Shown piece by piece: positions 26,266 through 34,555 of a DNA stretch of 64,000 nt. Source of the stretch: JACCYJ01 sp038198775. GTDB lineage: Bacteria; Actinomycetota; Actinomycetes; Propionibacteriales; Nocardioidaceae. Position numbers and translations under genes: made by a program. Each line of letters opens with the position of its first letter. Position 1 is the first letter of the stretch. The stretch lies in contig JBBPZV010000017.1 of NCBI GenBank assembly GCA_038198775.1, forward strand, positions 62,001 through 126,000, read 5' to 3'. The notes beneath the pieces are model-generated. The model was not told where the DNA came from and did no database searches. It worked only from the letters and a program-made list of their open reading frames with translations.

Positions 26266-28040
26266 GACGCGAACACCTCGGCGTCGGCAGCCAGCAGGTC
26301 CCGGTACGCCGGGACCTCGGCGAGCAGCTCGCGGTGGTGCCCGACATGGGTGATCGTGCCGCCCTGCAGCAGCGCCACCTTGTCCGCCAGCAGCACAGTG
26401 GACGCCCGATGGGCGACGACGATGCCGGTTGCCTCCGCGAGCACCGCACGCAGCGCCCGCTCCACCAACGCCTCGGTGTGGATGTCCAGCGCGGACAGGG
26501 TGTCGTCCAGGACCAGGATCCGCGGCCGGGCCAGCACGGCACGCGCCAGCGCCAGTCGCTGCCGCTGGCCACCCGACAACGCCATGCCCTGCTCGCCGAT
26601 CCGGGTGTCGAGTCCCCAGGGCAGGTCGAGCACGAAGCCGGCCTGGGCGATCTCCAGCGCGGCAAGGACGTCCTCCTCGCTCGCATCCGGTCGGCCGAGG
26701 GTGAGGTTCTCCCGCGCGCTCATGCTGAACAGGGTCGGATCCTCGAAGGCACTTGCGACGACCGATCGCAGGCACGGCAGCGTCAGCTCCCGGACGTCGA
26801 CGCCGTCGATCGTGATCCGCCCGGCGGTGACGTCGTGCAACCGTGGCACCAGCGAGGTCAGCACGGTCTTGCCGGACCCCGTCGCGCCTACCACGGCCAC
26901 GGTCTCGCCGGGGCGTACGTCCAGCTCGACATCGTGCAACACCTCGGTGGCCGCGTCGGGGAAGCGGAAACCCACCCCCTCGAAGCGCAGGTGGCCGCGC
27001 GGTCGGCTGAGCGTACGGCTGCCGCCGACGATGGCCGGTGTGGTGTCGAAGATCTCGACGACCCGGTCCGCGGCTGTCATCGCCTCCTGCGCCATCGACA
27101 AGATGTAGCCGAGCGCGGCGATCGGCCAGACCAGCTGCAGCATCAAGGTGATGAAGGCGACCAGGGTGCCGAGGCTCAGCCCCTCGCCGCCGACCGCGAT
27201 GGCCCCGAGCAGCAAGACGATGACCAGGGCAAGGTTGGGCAGGACCTCGAGGAACGTGAAGAACCTCGCCTGCAGCGAGACCTTCGCGACCTGGCTGTCG
27301 TAGAGCTCGCGCAGCCGGGCGTCGAAGGACTCGAAGGCGTACTCGCTACGTCCGAAGGACTTGATCGTCCGAATCCCGAGCGTCGACTCCTCAATCCGGG
27401 TGGCGACGTCACCCTTCTGGTCCTGCACGCGCCGGGAGACCGCCACGTAGCGGTTCTCGAACGACATCGACAGGTAGACCACGGGCACCGCTGCCACCGC
27501 GACGACCAGGCCCAGCGGCCAGTACAGGTGCAGCAGCAGGGCGGTCACGGCGGTGAGCTGGAGCACATTGATGATAAGGAACAGCAGCCCGAAGCCGGAG
27601 AACCTGCGGATCGTCGCCAGGTCCCCGGTCACCCGCGACAGCAGCTGGCCGCTCTGCCAGCGCGAGTGGAAGGCCATCGGCAGCACGTCGAGCCGGTGGT
27701 AGAGGTCGTTGCGCAGGGCGGTCTCGACACCGAGCACCGCCCGCGCCTGCACCCAGCGGCGCAGCAGGATCAGCCCGGCCTCGACGACGCCGAGTGCCAG
27801 CGCCAGCAGGCCCAACGGCACGATCCCCGACCGTTCGTGGTCGGTGATCGGGCCGTCGATGATCGCCTTGATCACGAGCGGGATCGAGATCGACACGAAG
27901 ACCCCGACGACGGCCGCGGTCGCCATCAGCACCATCGCACCGGCGTACGGGCGCAGGTAACCGCGCAGCCGCCACAACGAGGTGACGGAACGGGTTCGCG
28001 CGCCGGCGGGGAGTGCGGTGGCGACGGAGCGGGGCGGCAT
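26262..28040 (-). CDS. ABC exporter subunit with degenerate ATPase site
   Basis: 592 aa, TMD-NBD fusion. Walker A VVGATGSGKTVLTSL and signature ALSGGQRQRLALARAVL are intact, but Walker B reads ILVLDDTLSALD, with Asp where the catalytic Glu should be. This is the usual asymmetry in heterodimeric exporters, in which one site binds ATP without cycling quickly. ATG 28040 has AGGAC upstream. A palindromic repeat copy lies 77 bases upstream. Confidence 0.9.
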   Translation of the reverse strand: MPPRSVATALPAGARTRSVTSLWRLRGYLRPYAGAMVLMATAAVVGVFVSISIPLVIKAIIDGPITDHERSGIVPLGLLALALGVVEAGLILLRRWVQARAVLGVETALRNDLYHRLDVLPMAFHSRWQSGQLLSRVTGDLATIRRFSGFGLLFLIINVLQLTAVTALLLHLYWPLGLVVAVAAVPVVYLSMSFENRYVAVSRRVQDQKGDVATRIEESTLGIRTIKSFGRSEYAFESFDARLRELYDSQVAKVSLQARFFTFLEVLPNLALVIVLLLGAIAVGGEGLSLGTLVAFITLMLQLVWPIAALGYILSMAQEAMTAADRVVEIFDTTPAIVGGSRTLSRPRGHLRFEGVGFRFPDAATEVLHDVELDVRPGETVAVVGATGSGKTVLTSLVPRLHDVTAGRITIDGVDVRELTLPCLRSVVASAFEDPTLFSMSARENLTLGRPDASEEDVLAALEIAQAGFVLDLPWGLDTRIGEQGMALSGGQRQRLALARAVLARPRILVLDDTLSALDIHTEALVERALRAVLAEATGIVVAHRASTVLLADKVALLQGGTITHVGHHRELLAEVPAYRDLLAADAEVFAS

Positions 28041-28116
28041 GAGGTCCTGACAGGTTCGTGGCGGTAATGCTCAGGCTACGCCCCGCCCATGACACCCGCG
28101 AGCGGGTTCCGCGGTG

Positions 28117-28206
28117 TCGCTATCCCATGTGAACCTGGTACGACATCACTTCCAATGGCATGCAACCCGTTGGAAGCGTTGCTATCCCAGGTGAACATGG
28201 GATAGC
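28117..28206. repeat. dispersed palindromic repeat, copy B (compound)
   Basis: Starts with an imperfect inverted copy of the terminal palindrome (GCTATCCCATGTGAACCTGG), then CACTTCCAATGGCATGCAAC, CCGTTGGAAG, and the full terminal palindrome with arms GCTATCCCA / TGGGATAGC. It ends 9 bases before the stop of the minus-strand S9 peptidase. Having the short palindrome at both ends makes this the most complete copy structurally. Confidence 0.8.
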
Positions 28207-28214
28207 GACCGCCG

Positions 28215-30017
28215 TCAGACCCGCAGGTGGGTGGCGAGGAAGGCCAGGGCTTGGGGGTACGCGGCTAGCCGGTTGGGGCGCTTGGCGAGCCCGTGGCCCT
28301 CGTCGTCGTAGACCAGCAGCGTGCAGGGCACGCCCTTGGCGTCGAGAGCGGCCTTGATCTGCTCCGACTCCGACAGCGGCACCCGCGGGTCGTTCGCGCC
28401 GTGGACTATGAACAGCGGCCGGCGCAGCCGGTCCAGGTGGGTCATCGGCGACGCCGCCACAAGGAAGTCGCGGTCCCGCTCGAGCGAGCCGTACTCCCGC
28501 TCGCGGACCGCCCGCCGGTAGGCAGACGTGTTCTCCAAGAAGGTGACCAGCGACGAGATGCCGACGACGTCCACGCCCGCAGCCCACAGGTCCGGCTGCA
28601 TCGTCAGCCCGGCGAGCACCATGTATCCGCCGTAGCTGCCGCCGTACAACGCCACCCGGCCGGGATCGCCCCCCACGGTCGGGACCCACGCCCGGACGTC
28701 GGCCAGGTCGGCGACCGACTCCAGCCGTAGCCGCACGTCGTCGAGGGAGTACCACCGCTTGCCGTAACCGGTCGACCCACGCACGTTGGGCGCGACCACG
28801 GTGTGCCCGGCCGCCACCATCGCCTGCACGACGGGGCTCCACGACTGCAGCGCCTGCCCCTCCGGGCCGCCGTGGATGGTGAGCACGACCGAGCCGTCCG
28901 GCGCAGCCGGCGCGTACACCAGGCAGGGGATCTGCTCCCCGTCTCGGGTCGGTACCCGGTGCACGTCGGGGGCGACCAGCCGGTCGACCAGTCCGCGCGG
29001 CGCCTCGTCGGCCGCCGAGACGGCCCGGCGCAACGACCCGGTCGCCAGCTCGAGTACGAACACGTCCCCCGGCACGGCCGGCGCCAGCAGGCTGATCGCC
29101 GCGTGCGTCGACCCCGCCGACCACCGCACCTGCAGGTCCCCGGCGGCGGGCAGTGAAACCTCGTACGCCGGCTCGCCGGTCCCGGCGTGCACGCGCAAGG
29201 ACATCGCCCCGTCGACCCAACGGCCGACGACCAGGTGCTGGCCGTCCGGGCTGGACCACACGGCGAGATCGTGGTCGTCGTCCTCGACGAGCCAGGTCCA
29301 GCAACCGTCGCCGGCCACGACGGCCACCCCGGTGAACTCGCGCCCGGAGTTCGAGGCCATGACCAGCGACCCGTCCGGCCGCAGCCGCACCTGCTCGTGC
29401 AGGGCGTGCTCCCCCGGCGGGGTCACGTCTCGTACGCCGGCGTCGCCGCTGACCACCCGCACCTGCGTCGAGCACGGCTGCAGCGAGTGCAGCGTCACCG
29501 CGACCGTCGAGGCGTCCGGGGCCACCGCGGTCTCGGCGACGTAACCGCCGCCGTCGTAGAGAACCCGCTCCGCGCCCGTCGCCAGGTCCTTGACCACAAC
29601 GTCGAAGTCCACCTCGTTGCGGCGGTTGGTGGCGTACGCGACCAGGCCGTCCCGCACGTCGACGAGGGTGTGGACGTGATCGGGGTCACGGACCAGCGGT
29701 TCCAGACCGTCGAGCCCCGCGGGCCGTACCTGCGGCGGATCCAGGCGCAACAGGGAGAGCTGCGCCCGCTCGTCTCCTCCTTCGTCGTGCTCGACGACCA
29801 CGGCGCGCTGCCCCGGCAGGTACCGCCCGCTGCACCGCCCCGGCAGTGCGGTGAGCTCGGTCCGGCGGCCGTCCGGCTCGATCTCGACCAGCTGCACCGA
29901 GCCGCTGCCGTCGTAGCCGGCCAGCACCCGACCGGCATCGTCGACGTCGTGGGCGGTCCACGTCCGCAGCTCGAGCAGCGCCGCGACGTCCAGGCGCTCG
30001 GCGGGGACGTCGGTCAT
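28215..30017 (-). CDS. S9 (prolyl oligopeptidase) family serine peptidase
   Basis: About 600 aa. An N-terminal seven-bladed beta-propeller (about residues 1-350) precedes an alpha/beta hydrolase domain with the nucleophile elbow GGSYGGYMVLAG, Asp in VHGANDPRVP and His in DDEGHGL. No signal peptide, so it is cytoplasmic. It removes short peptides, acting as an acylaminoacyl- or dipeptidyl-peptidase. ATG 30017 overlaps the aminotransferase stop (ATGA). Confidence 0.86.
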   Translation of the reverse strand: MTDVPAERLDVAALLELRTWTAHDVDDAGRVLAGYDGSGSVQLVEIEPDGRRTELTALPGRCSGRYLPGQRAVVVEHDEGGDERAQLSLLRLDPPQVRPAGLDGLEPLVRDPDHVHTLVDVRDGLVAYATNRRNEVDFDVVVKDLATGAERVLYDGGGYVAETAVAPDASTVAVTLHSLQPCSTQVRVVSGDAGVRDVTPPGEHALHEQVRLRPDGSLVMASNSGREFTGVAVVAGDGCWTWLVEDDDHDLAVWSSPDGQHLVVGRWVDGAMSLRVHAGTGEPAYEVSLPAAGDLQVRWSAGSTHAAISLLAPAVPGDVFVLELATGSLRRAVSAADEAPRGLVDRLVAPDVHRVPTRDGEQIPCLVYAPAAPDGSVVLTIHGGPEGQALQSWSPVVQAMVAAGHTVVAPNVRGSTGYGKRWYSLDDVRLRLESVADLADVRAWVPTVGGDPGRVALYGGSYGGYMVLAGLTMQPDLWAAGVDVVGISSLVTFLENTSAYRRAVREREYGSLERDRDFLVAASPMTHLDRLRRPLFIVHGANDPRVPLSESEQIKAALDAKGVPCTLLVYDDEGHGLAKRPNRLAAYPQALAFLATHLRV

Positions 30018-31090
30018 GCGAGCTTGCCATGCCACTGCGCGGCAACGGTGAGGAAGACGTCGTTGGCGGCGTTCTCGCCGATGCTCACCCGTGCCCCGTC
30101 CCCGGCGAAGGGGCGCACCATGATGCCGGCGTCGTCGCATGCCGCCGCGAAGTCCGACGTCGCCTCGCCCAGGGGCATCCACACGAAGTTCGCCTGACTG
30201 TCGGGGACGTCCCAGCCCTGCGCTCTCAGCTCGGCATGCACCCGGGTGCGCTCGCCCACCAGCGCCTCGACCCGGCCGAACAGCTCCGGTTCCGCCTGCA
30301 GTGAGGCGATCGCGGCCGACTGGGCGACCTGGGACACCCCGAACGGCAGCGCCACCTTGCGGATCGCCTCCGCAAGCCGTGCCGGCGCCACCCCGAAGCC
30401 GACCCGCAGCCCGGCGAGCCCGTACGCCTTGGAGAAGGTACGCAGCACGACGACGTTGTCACGGTCGCGATAGAAGTCGATGCCGTTGCCGACGGCGGGG
30501 TCCCGGACGAACTCGCGGTATGCCTCGTCGACGACCACGACGACCTCCGGGGGCACCCGATCGAGGAAGCCGGCCAGCTCGGCCTGCGTCACGGCAGGGC
30601 CGGTCGGGTTGTTCGGCGTGCAGACCAGGACCGCCCGGGTGCGGTCGGTGATCGCGTCGGCCATCGCGGCCAGGTGGTGCCGGGCCCCGGCGGCGAGCGG
30701 CACCGTCACTCCACGGGCACCGGTCAGCTGGACCGCGATCGGGTACGCCTCGAACGACCGCCAGGCGTAGACGACCTCGTCACCGTCGGCGCAGACCGCC
30801 TGCAGCAGGTGGTAGAGCACAGCGACCGAGCCGGTCGCCGCGGCGAGGTCGGAGACCGGGACGCCGACACGTTCGGAAATCGCCTCGTACAACGCCGACG
30901 CCCCCATGTCGGGATAGCGGTTGACCTGCCCCGCCGCGTCGCGGATCACCTCGAGCACGCTGGGCAGCGGGGGGTACGGGTTCTCGTTGCTCGAGAGCTT
31001 GTACGTCGCGAGTCCCTCGCGCGGAGCCGGCGGCTTTCCCGGGACGTACGTCGGGACCGCGTCCAGCGCGGAGCGGATCGGGGGCTGCAT
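30014..31090 (-). CDS. HisC-type aminotransferase (histidinol-phosphate or aromatic amino acid)
   Basis: 358 aa class-II PLP aminotransferase. SSNENPYPPLPSV is the N-terminal substrate loop, VCTPNNPTGPAV the PLP-contact segment, VVVDEAYREF the Asp/Tyr pair, and RTFSKAYGLAGLRVGF holds the Schiff-base Lys. In actinobacteria such genes outside his operons are often the phenylalanine/tyrosine transaminase Pat. The gene has a leaderless-type promoter (TACCCT) and is coupled to the S9 peptidase. Confidence 0.87.
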   Translation of the reverse strand: MQPPIRSALDAVPTYVPGKPPAPREGLATYKLSSNENPYPPLPSVLEVIRDAAGQVNRYPDMGASALYEAISERVGVPVSDLAAATGSVAVLYHLLQAVCADGDEVVYAWRSFEAYPIAVQLTGARGVTVPLAAGARHHLAAMADAITDRTRAVLVCTPNNPTGPAVTQAELAGFLDRVPPEVVVVVDEAYREFVRDPAVGNGIDFYRDRDNVVVLRTFSKAYGLAGLRVGFGVAPARLAEAIRKVALPFGVSQVAQSAAIASLQAEPELFGRVEALVGERTRVHAELRAQGWDVPDSQANFVWMPLGEATSDFAAACDDAGIMVRPFAGDGARVSIGENAANDVFLTVAAQWHGKLA

Positions 31091-31097
31091 GCAGGGC

Positions 31098-31103
31098 AGG
31101 GTA
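31098..31103 (-). promoter_or_regulatory. -10 hexamer TACCCT for the HisC-type aminotransferase
   Basis: On the minus strand TACCCT is followed by seven bases and ATG 31090. It is back to back with the EamA promoter at 31146. Confidence 0.5.
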
Positions 31104-31145
31104 ACGGTGTGCCGGGCGGGTCGGGTCGCTGTAAGTGGCGCCGCC

Positions 31146-31151
31146 TACGCT
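31146..31151 (+). promoter_or_regulatory. -10 hexamer TACGCT, leaderless start of EamA transporter
   Basis: TACGCT, seven bases, GTG 31159; no ribosome binding site is present. Confidence 0.5.
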
Positions 31152-31158
31152 GCCGAGC

Positions 31159-32106
31159 GTGACCCGGCGGCCCCGCTTCGGATACGTGCTCGTGGTTGTC
31201 GCGGGGCTGCTGTTCGTCCTCAACGCCGGCGTATCCCGTGCGACCCTGCGCGCCGGCGTGGACGCGGTGACGCTGACGTCGGTGCGGGTCACCGGCTCGC
31301 TGCTGGTCTTCGCGATCTGGGCCGGGCTGCATCGGCGCGCGGCGCTGCGCCTGCCGCGGGGTCGGGTACTCGTGCTGGTCGTCGCTCTCGGCCTGGTCGG
31401 GGTCGCGGCGCTGCAGTGGACCTACTTCGTCGCCATCGAACGGCTGCCGCTCGGCGTTGCGCTGCTGTTGGAGTACACCGCCCCGGTGATGGTGGCGCTT
31501 TGGGCGCGCTTCGTGCGCGGCGAAGCCGTCCGCGACCGGGTCTGGTTGGCGCTCGGGTTGTCGTTGACCGGTCTCACAGCCGTCGGTCAGGTCTGGCAGG
31601 GCCTGGCCTTCGACGGCGTCGGCGTCGCGGCCGGTCTGGGTGCGGCGGTGGCCTTCGCGGCGTACTTCTTGCTCGGCGAGCATGGCGTCAACGCCGAGGA
31701 CCCGCTGCGGGTGATCCTCTGGTCGTTCGCCGCCGCCACGGTGGCGCTGAACCTGGTCCGCCCGGTGACCGCTCTCGGCACCGACCTGCCGGGCCAAACG
31801 GTGACGCTGCTCGGCGCCTTGTCCGGGCTGAGCGCCCCGGTGTGGCTGCTGCTCGGCTGGATCGTGGTGTTGGGCACGGTTGTGCCGTTCGCGCTGGAGC
31901 TGTTCGCGCTGCGGCACCTGCCCGCGACGGCTGTCGTCGTCGTCGCCATGCTCGAGCCGGTCGGCGCTACCGTCCTCGGCTGGGTCTGGTTCGGAGAGGC
32001 GCTGACCGCGCTGCAGGTCGCCGGTGCCGCCGCCGTCGTGGGGGGGATCCTGTTGGCGCAGACCGCACGTCCCGGTGTCGAGACCGAGCCGCTCCCCATC
32101 GGATGA
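31159..32106 (+). CDS. EamA/DMT family transporter
   Basis: 315 aa with ten membrane helices; two EamA repeats (first about residues 5-135, second 145-290). LLEYTAPVMVALWARFVRGE and TAVVVVAMLEPVGATVLGWVWFGEAL are the repeat ends. Start GTG 31159 with a TACGCT -10 hexamer. It is only distantly similar to the EamA protein at 23323. It is divergent from the aminotransferase, which hints at amino acid export. Confidence 0.83.
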   Translation: MTRRPRFGYVLVVVAGLLFVLNAGVSRATLRAGVDAVTLTSVRVTGSLLVFAIWAGLHRRAALRLPRGRVLVLVVALGLVGVAALQWTYFVAIERLPLGVALLLEYTAPVMVALWARFVRGEAVRDRVWLALGLSLTGLTAVGQVWQGLAFDGVGVAAGLGAAVAFAAYFLLGEHGVNAEDPLRVILWSFAAATVALNLVRPVTALGTDLPGQTVTLLGALSGLSAPVWLLLGWIVVLGTVVPFALELFALRHLPATAVVVVAMLEPVGATVLGWVWFGEALTALQVAGAAAVVGGILLAQTARPGVETEPLPIG

Positions 32107-32122
32107 GGGGTGCGCCTCCGCG

Positions 32123-32128
32123 TACGGT
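32123..32128 (+). promoter_or_regulatory. -10 hexamer TACGGT, leaderless start of metallophosphoesterase
   Basis: TACGGT, six bases, GTG 32135. Confidence 0.5.
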
Positions 32129-32134
32129 GAACCC

Positions 32135-32881
32135 GTGGTCGCGTCCGTCGCCGTCTTGTCCGACATCCACGGCGTGCTCCCGGTGCTGGATGCGGTACTG
32201 GCCGAACCCGATGTCGCCGGCGCCGATCGGATCGTCGTGACCGGCGACCACGCCGCCGGGCCCATGCCGGTCGAGGTGCTGGACCGCCTCGCGGGGGTGG
32301 GACCGCGGTGTGTACTCGTGCGCGGCAACGCCGACCGGGAGCTGGTCGAGGTCGCCCTTGGCGGCACGAGCGAACATCCGGAGTCGGTGTGGGCCGCCGG
32401 TCAGCTGCGCCCCGACCAGGTGGACCTGCTCGCCAACCTGCCGCACCCGGTGGTGCTGGAGATCGACGGGTTCGGTCCGGTCGCGTTCTGCCACGGCACA
32501 CCCCGCGACGACGAGGAGGTCGTACTGGTCGACACCCGCCTGGAGCGGTGGGCCGAGGCCTTCGCCGAGCTGCCACCCGAGGTCGGCACCGTCTCCTGCG
32601 GCCACACGCACATGCCGTTCGTACGGCTCGTCGACCGGAGGCTGGTCGTGAATCCCGGCAGCGTCGGCATGCCGTACGGGCGAAGCGGCGGGGCCTGGGC
32701 GCTGCTGCGATCCGGGCAGGTCGAGCTGCGTCACACCGACGTGGACGTCGACGCCGCCATCGCCGAGGTGGTGCGGGGTTCTGGGTATCCGGACCGGCAG
32801 GCGTGGGCGGACGAGTACGTCCGCTCCGCCAACAGTGACGCCGACGCCCTCAGCGCGTTCGGTCCCCGAGACGGCCGCTGA
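32135..32881 (+). CDS. metallophosphoesterase (YfcE/MJ0936-like)
   Basis: 248 aa. SDIHG, GDHAAG (N/D of the second metal), RGNADRE, CHGTP and the closing CGHTHMPF and NPGSVGMPYG motifs give the full di-metal phosphodiesterase site. The short single-domain form resembles YfcE-type enzymes that cleave cyclic or linear phosphodiesters. GTG 32135 follows TACGGT. The minus-strand reading frame of the neighbouring broken methyltransferase runs through this entire gene. Confidence 0.86.
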   Translation: MVASVAVLSDIHGVLPVLDAVLAEPDVAGADRIVVTGDHAAGPMPVEVLDRLAGVGPRCVLVRGNADRELVEVALGGTSEHPESVWAAGQLRPDQVDLLANLPHPVVLEIDGFGPVAFCHGTPRDDEEVVLVDTRLERWAEAFAELPPEVGTVSCGHTHMPFVRLVDRRLVVNPGSVGMPYGRSGGAWALLRSGQVELRHTDVDVDAAIAEVVRGSGYPDRQAWADEYVRSANSDADALSAFGPRDGR

Positions 32882-32923
32882 CCTCGGCGAGCGGTCCTCG
32901 CTCAGCCCGGAGCCGCGGCCGCT

Positions 32924-33352
32924 ACCCACCTGCTGGGTCACGAACCACCTGCCGGGGCGCAGCAGTCGCCGGCCGTCTGCGGCGTCGAAGGCCTCGGGCC
33001 GGTTGGTCACGACGTCGAAGGACGCGTCGGCGAAGGGCAGCATCGGCCTGGTGCGGAGGGTGCTGGTGTTGTCGTCGGAGCCGAGGCAGACCACGAGCTG
33101 GATTCCGTGCGGCCTCAGCGCCGCCCGCGCCGCCTGCACCGTCGGCAACCACTCCTCGTACCCGACGGTGAACCCGGGCAGGGGCCGCAGGCTCAGCAAC
33201 TGCGAGCCCTCACCGGTTCCCTGGTCCAGCAGCCGTGAGGCGCCCGCCAGATAGGGGCGGACGATGTCTACCCAGCGCCAAGACAGCTCACCGGGCAGGT
33301 AGCGCCCGGCGAGGAAGCCAGCCCCCCAGTACGCCTCCACGTCGAGCGCCAT
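32924..33352 (-). pseudogene. SAM methyltransferase truncated after about 143 residues
   Basis: The first 143 codons read as a methyltransferase: RLLDQGTGEG (motif I), PLPFADASFDVVTNR and LLRPGRWFVTQQVGS, the last normally followed by about 110 more residues. After that point similarity ends and the frame runs antisense through the phosphoesterase without a stop for another 300 codons. The second half was lost by deletion or rearrangement. Motif I has Q in place of the usual acidic/Gly residue. Confidence 0.65.
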
Positions 33353-33382
33353 GCCCTAGCAGTGAGTCGAAGTCGGGGGGCG

Positions 33383-34069
33383 TCAGCCGTCGAGGCCCAG
33401 CCATCGCAGCGCGGCATCGGTGAGGTCGTACGCCGCCGCCCGAGACACCTCGGCGCGGACAAGGGCCTGCTCGGTCAGCGCATCCGGGTCACCCCCGTGG
33501 TCGAGCACGAACTGGCGCGAGCTGACCAGCCACCTCCCCAGCTCCTCCGGGGTCGTCTCCGGGTGGAACTGCCATCCGAGCGCGCGGGTACCGTCCCGCT
33601 CGAAGGCCAGGGCCTGGCAACCGCCGGCCGTGCTGCCGAGCACCCGGGCCCCCGGCGGCGGTGTGAACGTGTCCTCGTGGAACAGCAGCCACGGACCGGG
33701 TGGGCACAGCACCGGGTCGTTGCTGTCCACCTGCCCCCAGGCCACCTCCGGGTGCGGGGACCGGCGGACCTCGCCACCCAGCGAGAGCGCCAGCAGCTGA
33801 GCGCCGTAGCAGATGCCGAGCACCGGCACCTGCGACGCGACCGCATGTCGGACGAGCCGAGTCTCGGCGTCGACCACAGCGCGATGCACAGGGTCGCGGG
33901 CCGATCGAAACGAGCCGAGCAGATAGAGCAGATCGCCCGGATCGACTCTCTCGGGCTCCGCCAGGGCGTCGCGATCCAGCGCGTGCAACACCGCTCCCCG
34001 GGCTATCAGACGCTCACCGACGAAACCGGGGTGGTCGTCGCCGCGATCCCCCACGACAAGCACGTCCAT
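33383..34069 (-). CDS. class I glutamine amidotransferase-like protein
   Basis: About 228 aa from ATG 34069. Nucleophile Cys in VLGICYGAQLLALSLGG and the His-x-Glu pair in WQFHPETTPEELGRW give a complete GATase1 triad. There is no fused synthetase domain; similar stand-alone proteins resemble GMP synthase amidotransferase and GuaA-like PuuD relatives. ATG 34069 is favoured over 34144 because the minus-strand hexamer CACGAT lies six bases upstream. Partner and substrate are unknown. Confidence 0.78.
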   Translation of the reverse strand: MDVLVVGDRGDDHPGFVGERLIARGAVLHALDRDALAEPERVDPGDLLYLLGSFRSARDPVHRAVVDAETRLVRHAVASQVPVLGICYGAQLLALSLGGEVRRSPHPEVAWGQVDSNDPVLCPPGPWLLFHEDTFTPPPGARVLGSTAGGCQALAFERDGTRALGWQFHPETTPEELGRWLVSSRQFVLDHGGDPDALTEQALVRAEVSRAAAYDLTDAALRWLGLDG

Positions 34070-34075
34070 GTGTTC

Positions 34076-34081
34076 ATCGTG
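34076..34081 (-). promoter_or_regulatory. -10 hexamer CACGAT for the amidotransferase
   Basis: Minus strand: CACGAT, six bases, ATG 34069. It decides the start codon. Confidence 0.4.
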
Positions 34082-34146
34082 CCGCACGGCCGGCCCGCCG
34101 GAGCGGGCGGCCGACGTGGCGGTCTCGGTGCCGGCGTCGAGCATGC

Positions 34147-34152
34147 CAGGAT
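34147..34152 (+). promoter_or_regulatory. -10 hexamer CAGGAT for the phage holin family protein
   Basis: CAGGAT, six bases, GTG 34159. Confidence 0.35.
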
Positions 34153-34158
34153 GCCGCA

Positions 34159-34530
34159 GTGAGGCGGATCGTCACGGCGGTGGTCGTCAACGCTGGCGCG
34201 GTGGCGGCGGCGGCGTGGCTGTTCGCAGGCATCCGGATCGGCGGCGCCACGACCACCGACCGGGTCGTGACCCTGCTGGTGGTCGCCGGCATCCTCGGTG
34301 CGGTCAACGCGATCGTGGCGCCGGTCATCAAGTTCCTTGCGCTGCCGTTCATCGTGCTCACGCTCGGTTTGCTGCTGCTGGTGATCAACGCCGGGATGCT
34401 GCTGCTGGCGGCGAAGATCGCCGACGCGGTGGGGGTCGCCTTTCACGTCCGGGGCTTCTGGACGGCGGTCGGCGGAGCGCTCGTCGTCTCGCTGGTCAGC
34501 TGGGCACTGGAGCTCGCACTCGACGGCTGA
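34159..34530 (+). CDS. phage holin family / PF04020-type membrane protein
   Basis: 123 aa with four hydrophobic helices. The pattern AIVAPVIKFLALPFIVLTLGLLLLVINAGMLLLAAK is the PF04020 (YvlD-like) signature shared by many actinobacteria. Despite the 'holin' label there is no phage context here. GTG 34159 lies six bases after CAGGAT. It is divergent from the amidotransferase. Confidence 0.8.
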   Translation: MRRIVTAVVVNAGAVAAAAWLFAGIRIGGATTTDRVVTLLVVAGILGAVNAIVAPVIKFLALPFIVLTLGLLLLVINAGMLLLAAKIADAVGVAFHVRGFWTAVGGALVVSLVSWALELALDG

Positions 34531-34543
34531 GCGCGGAGCGCAA

Positions 34544-34549
34544 TACGGT
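34544..34549 (+). promoter_or_regulatory. -10 hexamer TACGGT, leaderless start of fructosamine kinase-like gene
   Basis: TACGGT, six bases, GTG 34556; no ribosome binding site. Confidence 0.5.
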
Positions 34550-34555
34550 CGATCC

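Noticed and set aside
33383..34144. Longer amidotransferase from ATG 34144
   Set aside because: Its extra 25 residues are polar and unlike the family; the -10 hexamer spacing favours ATG 34069, although the longer form cannot be excluded.
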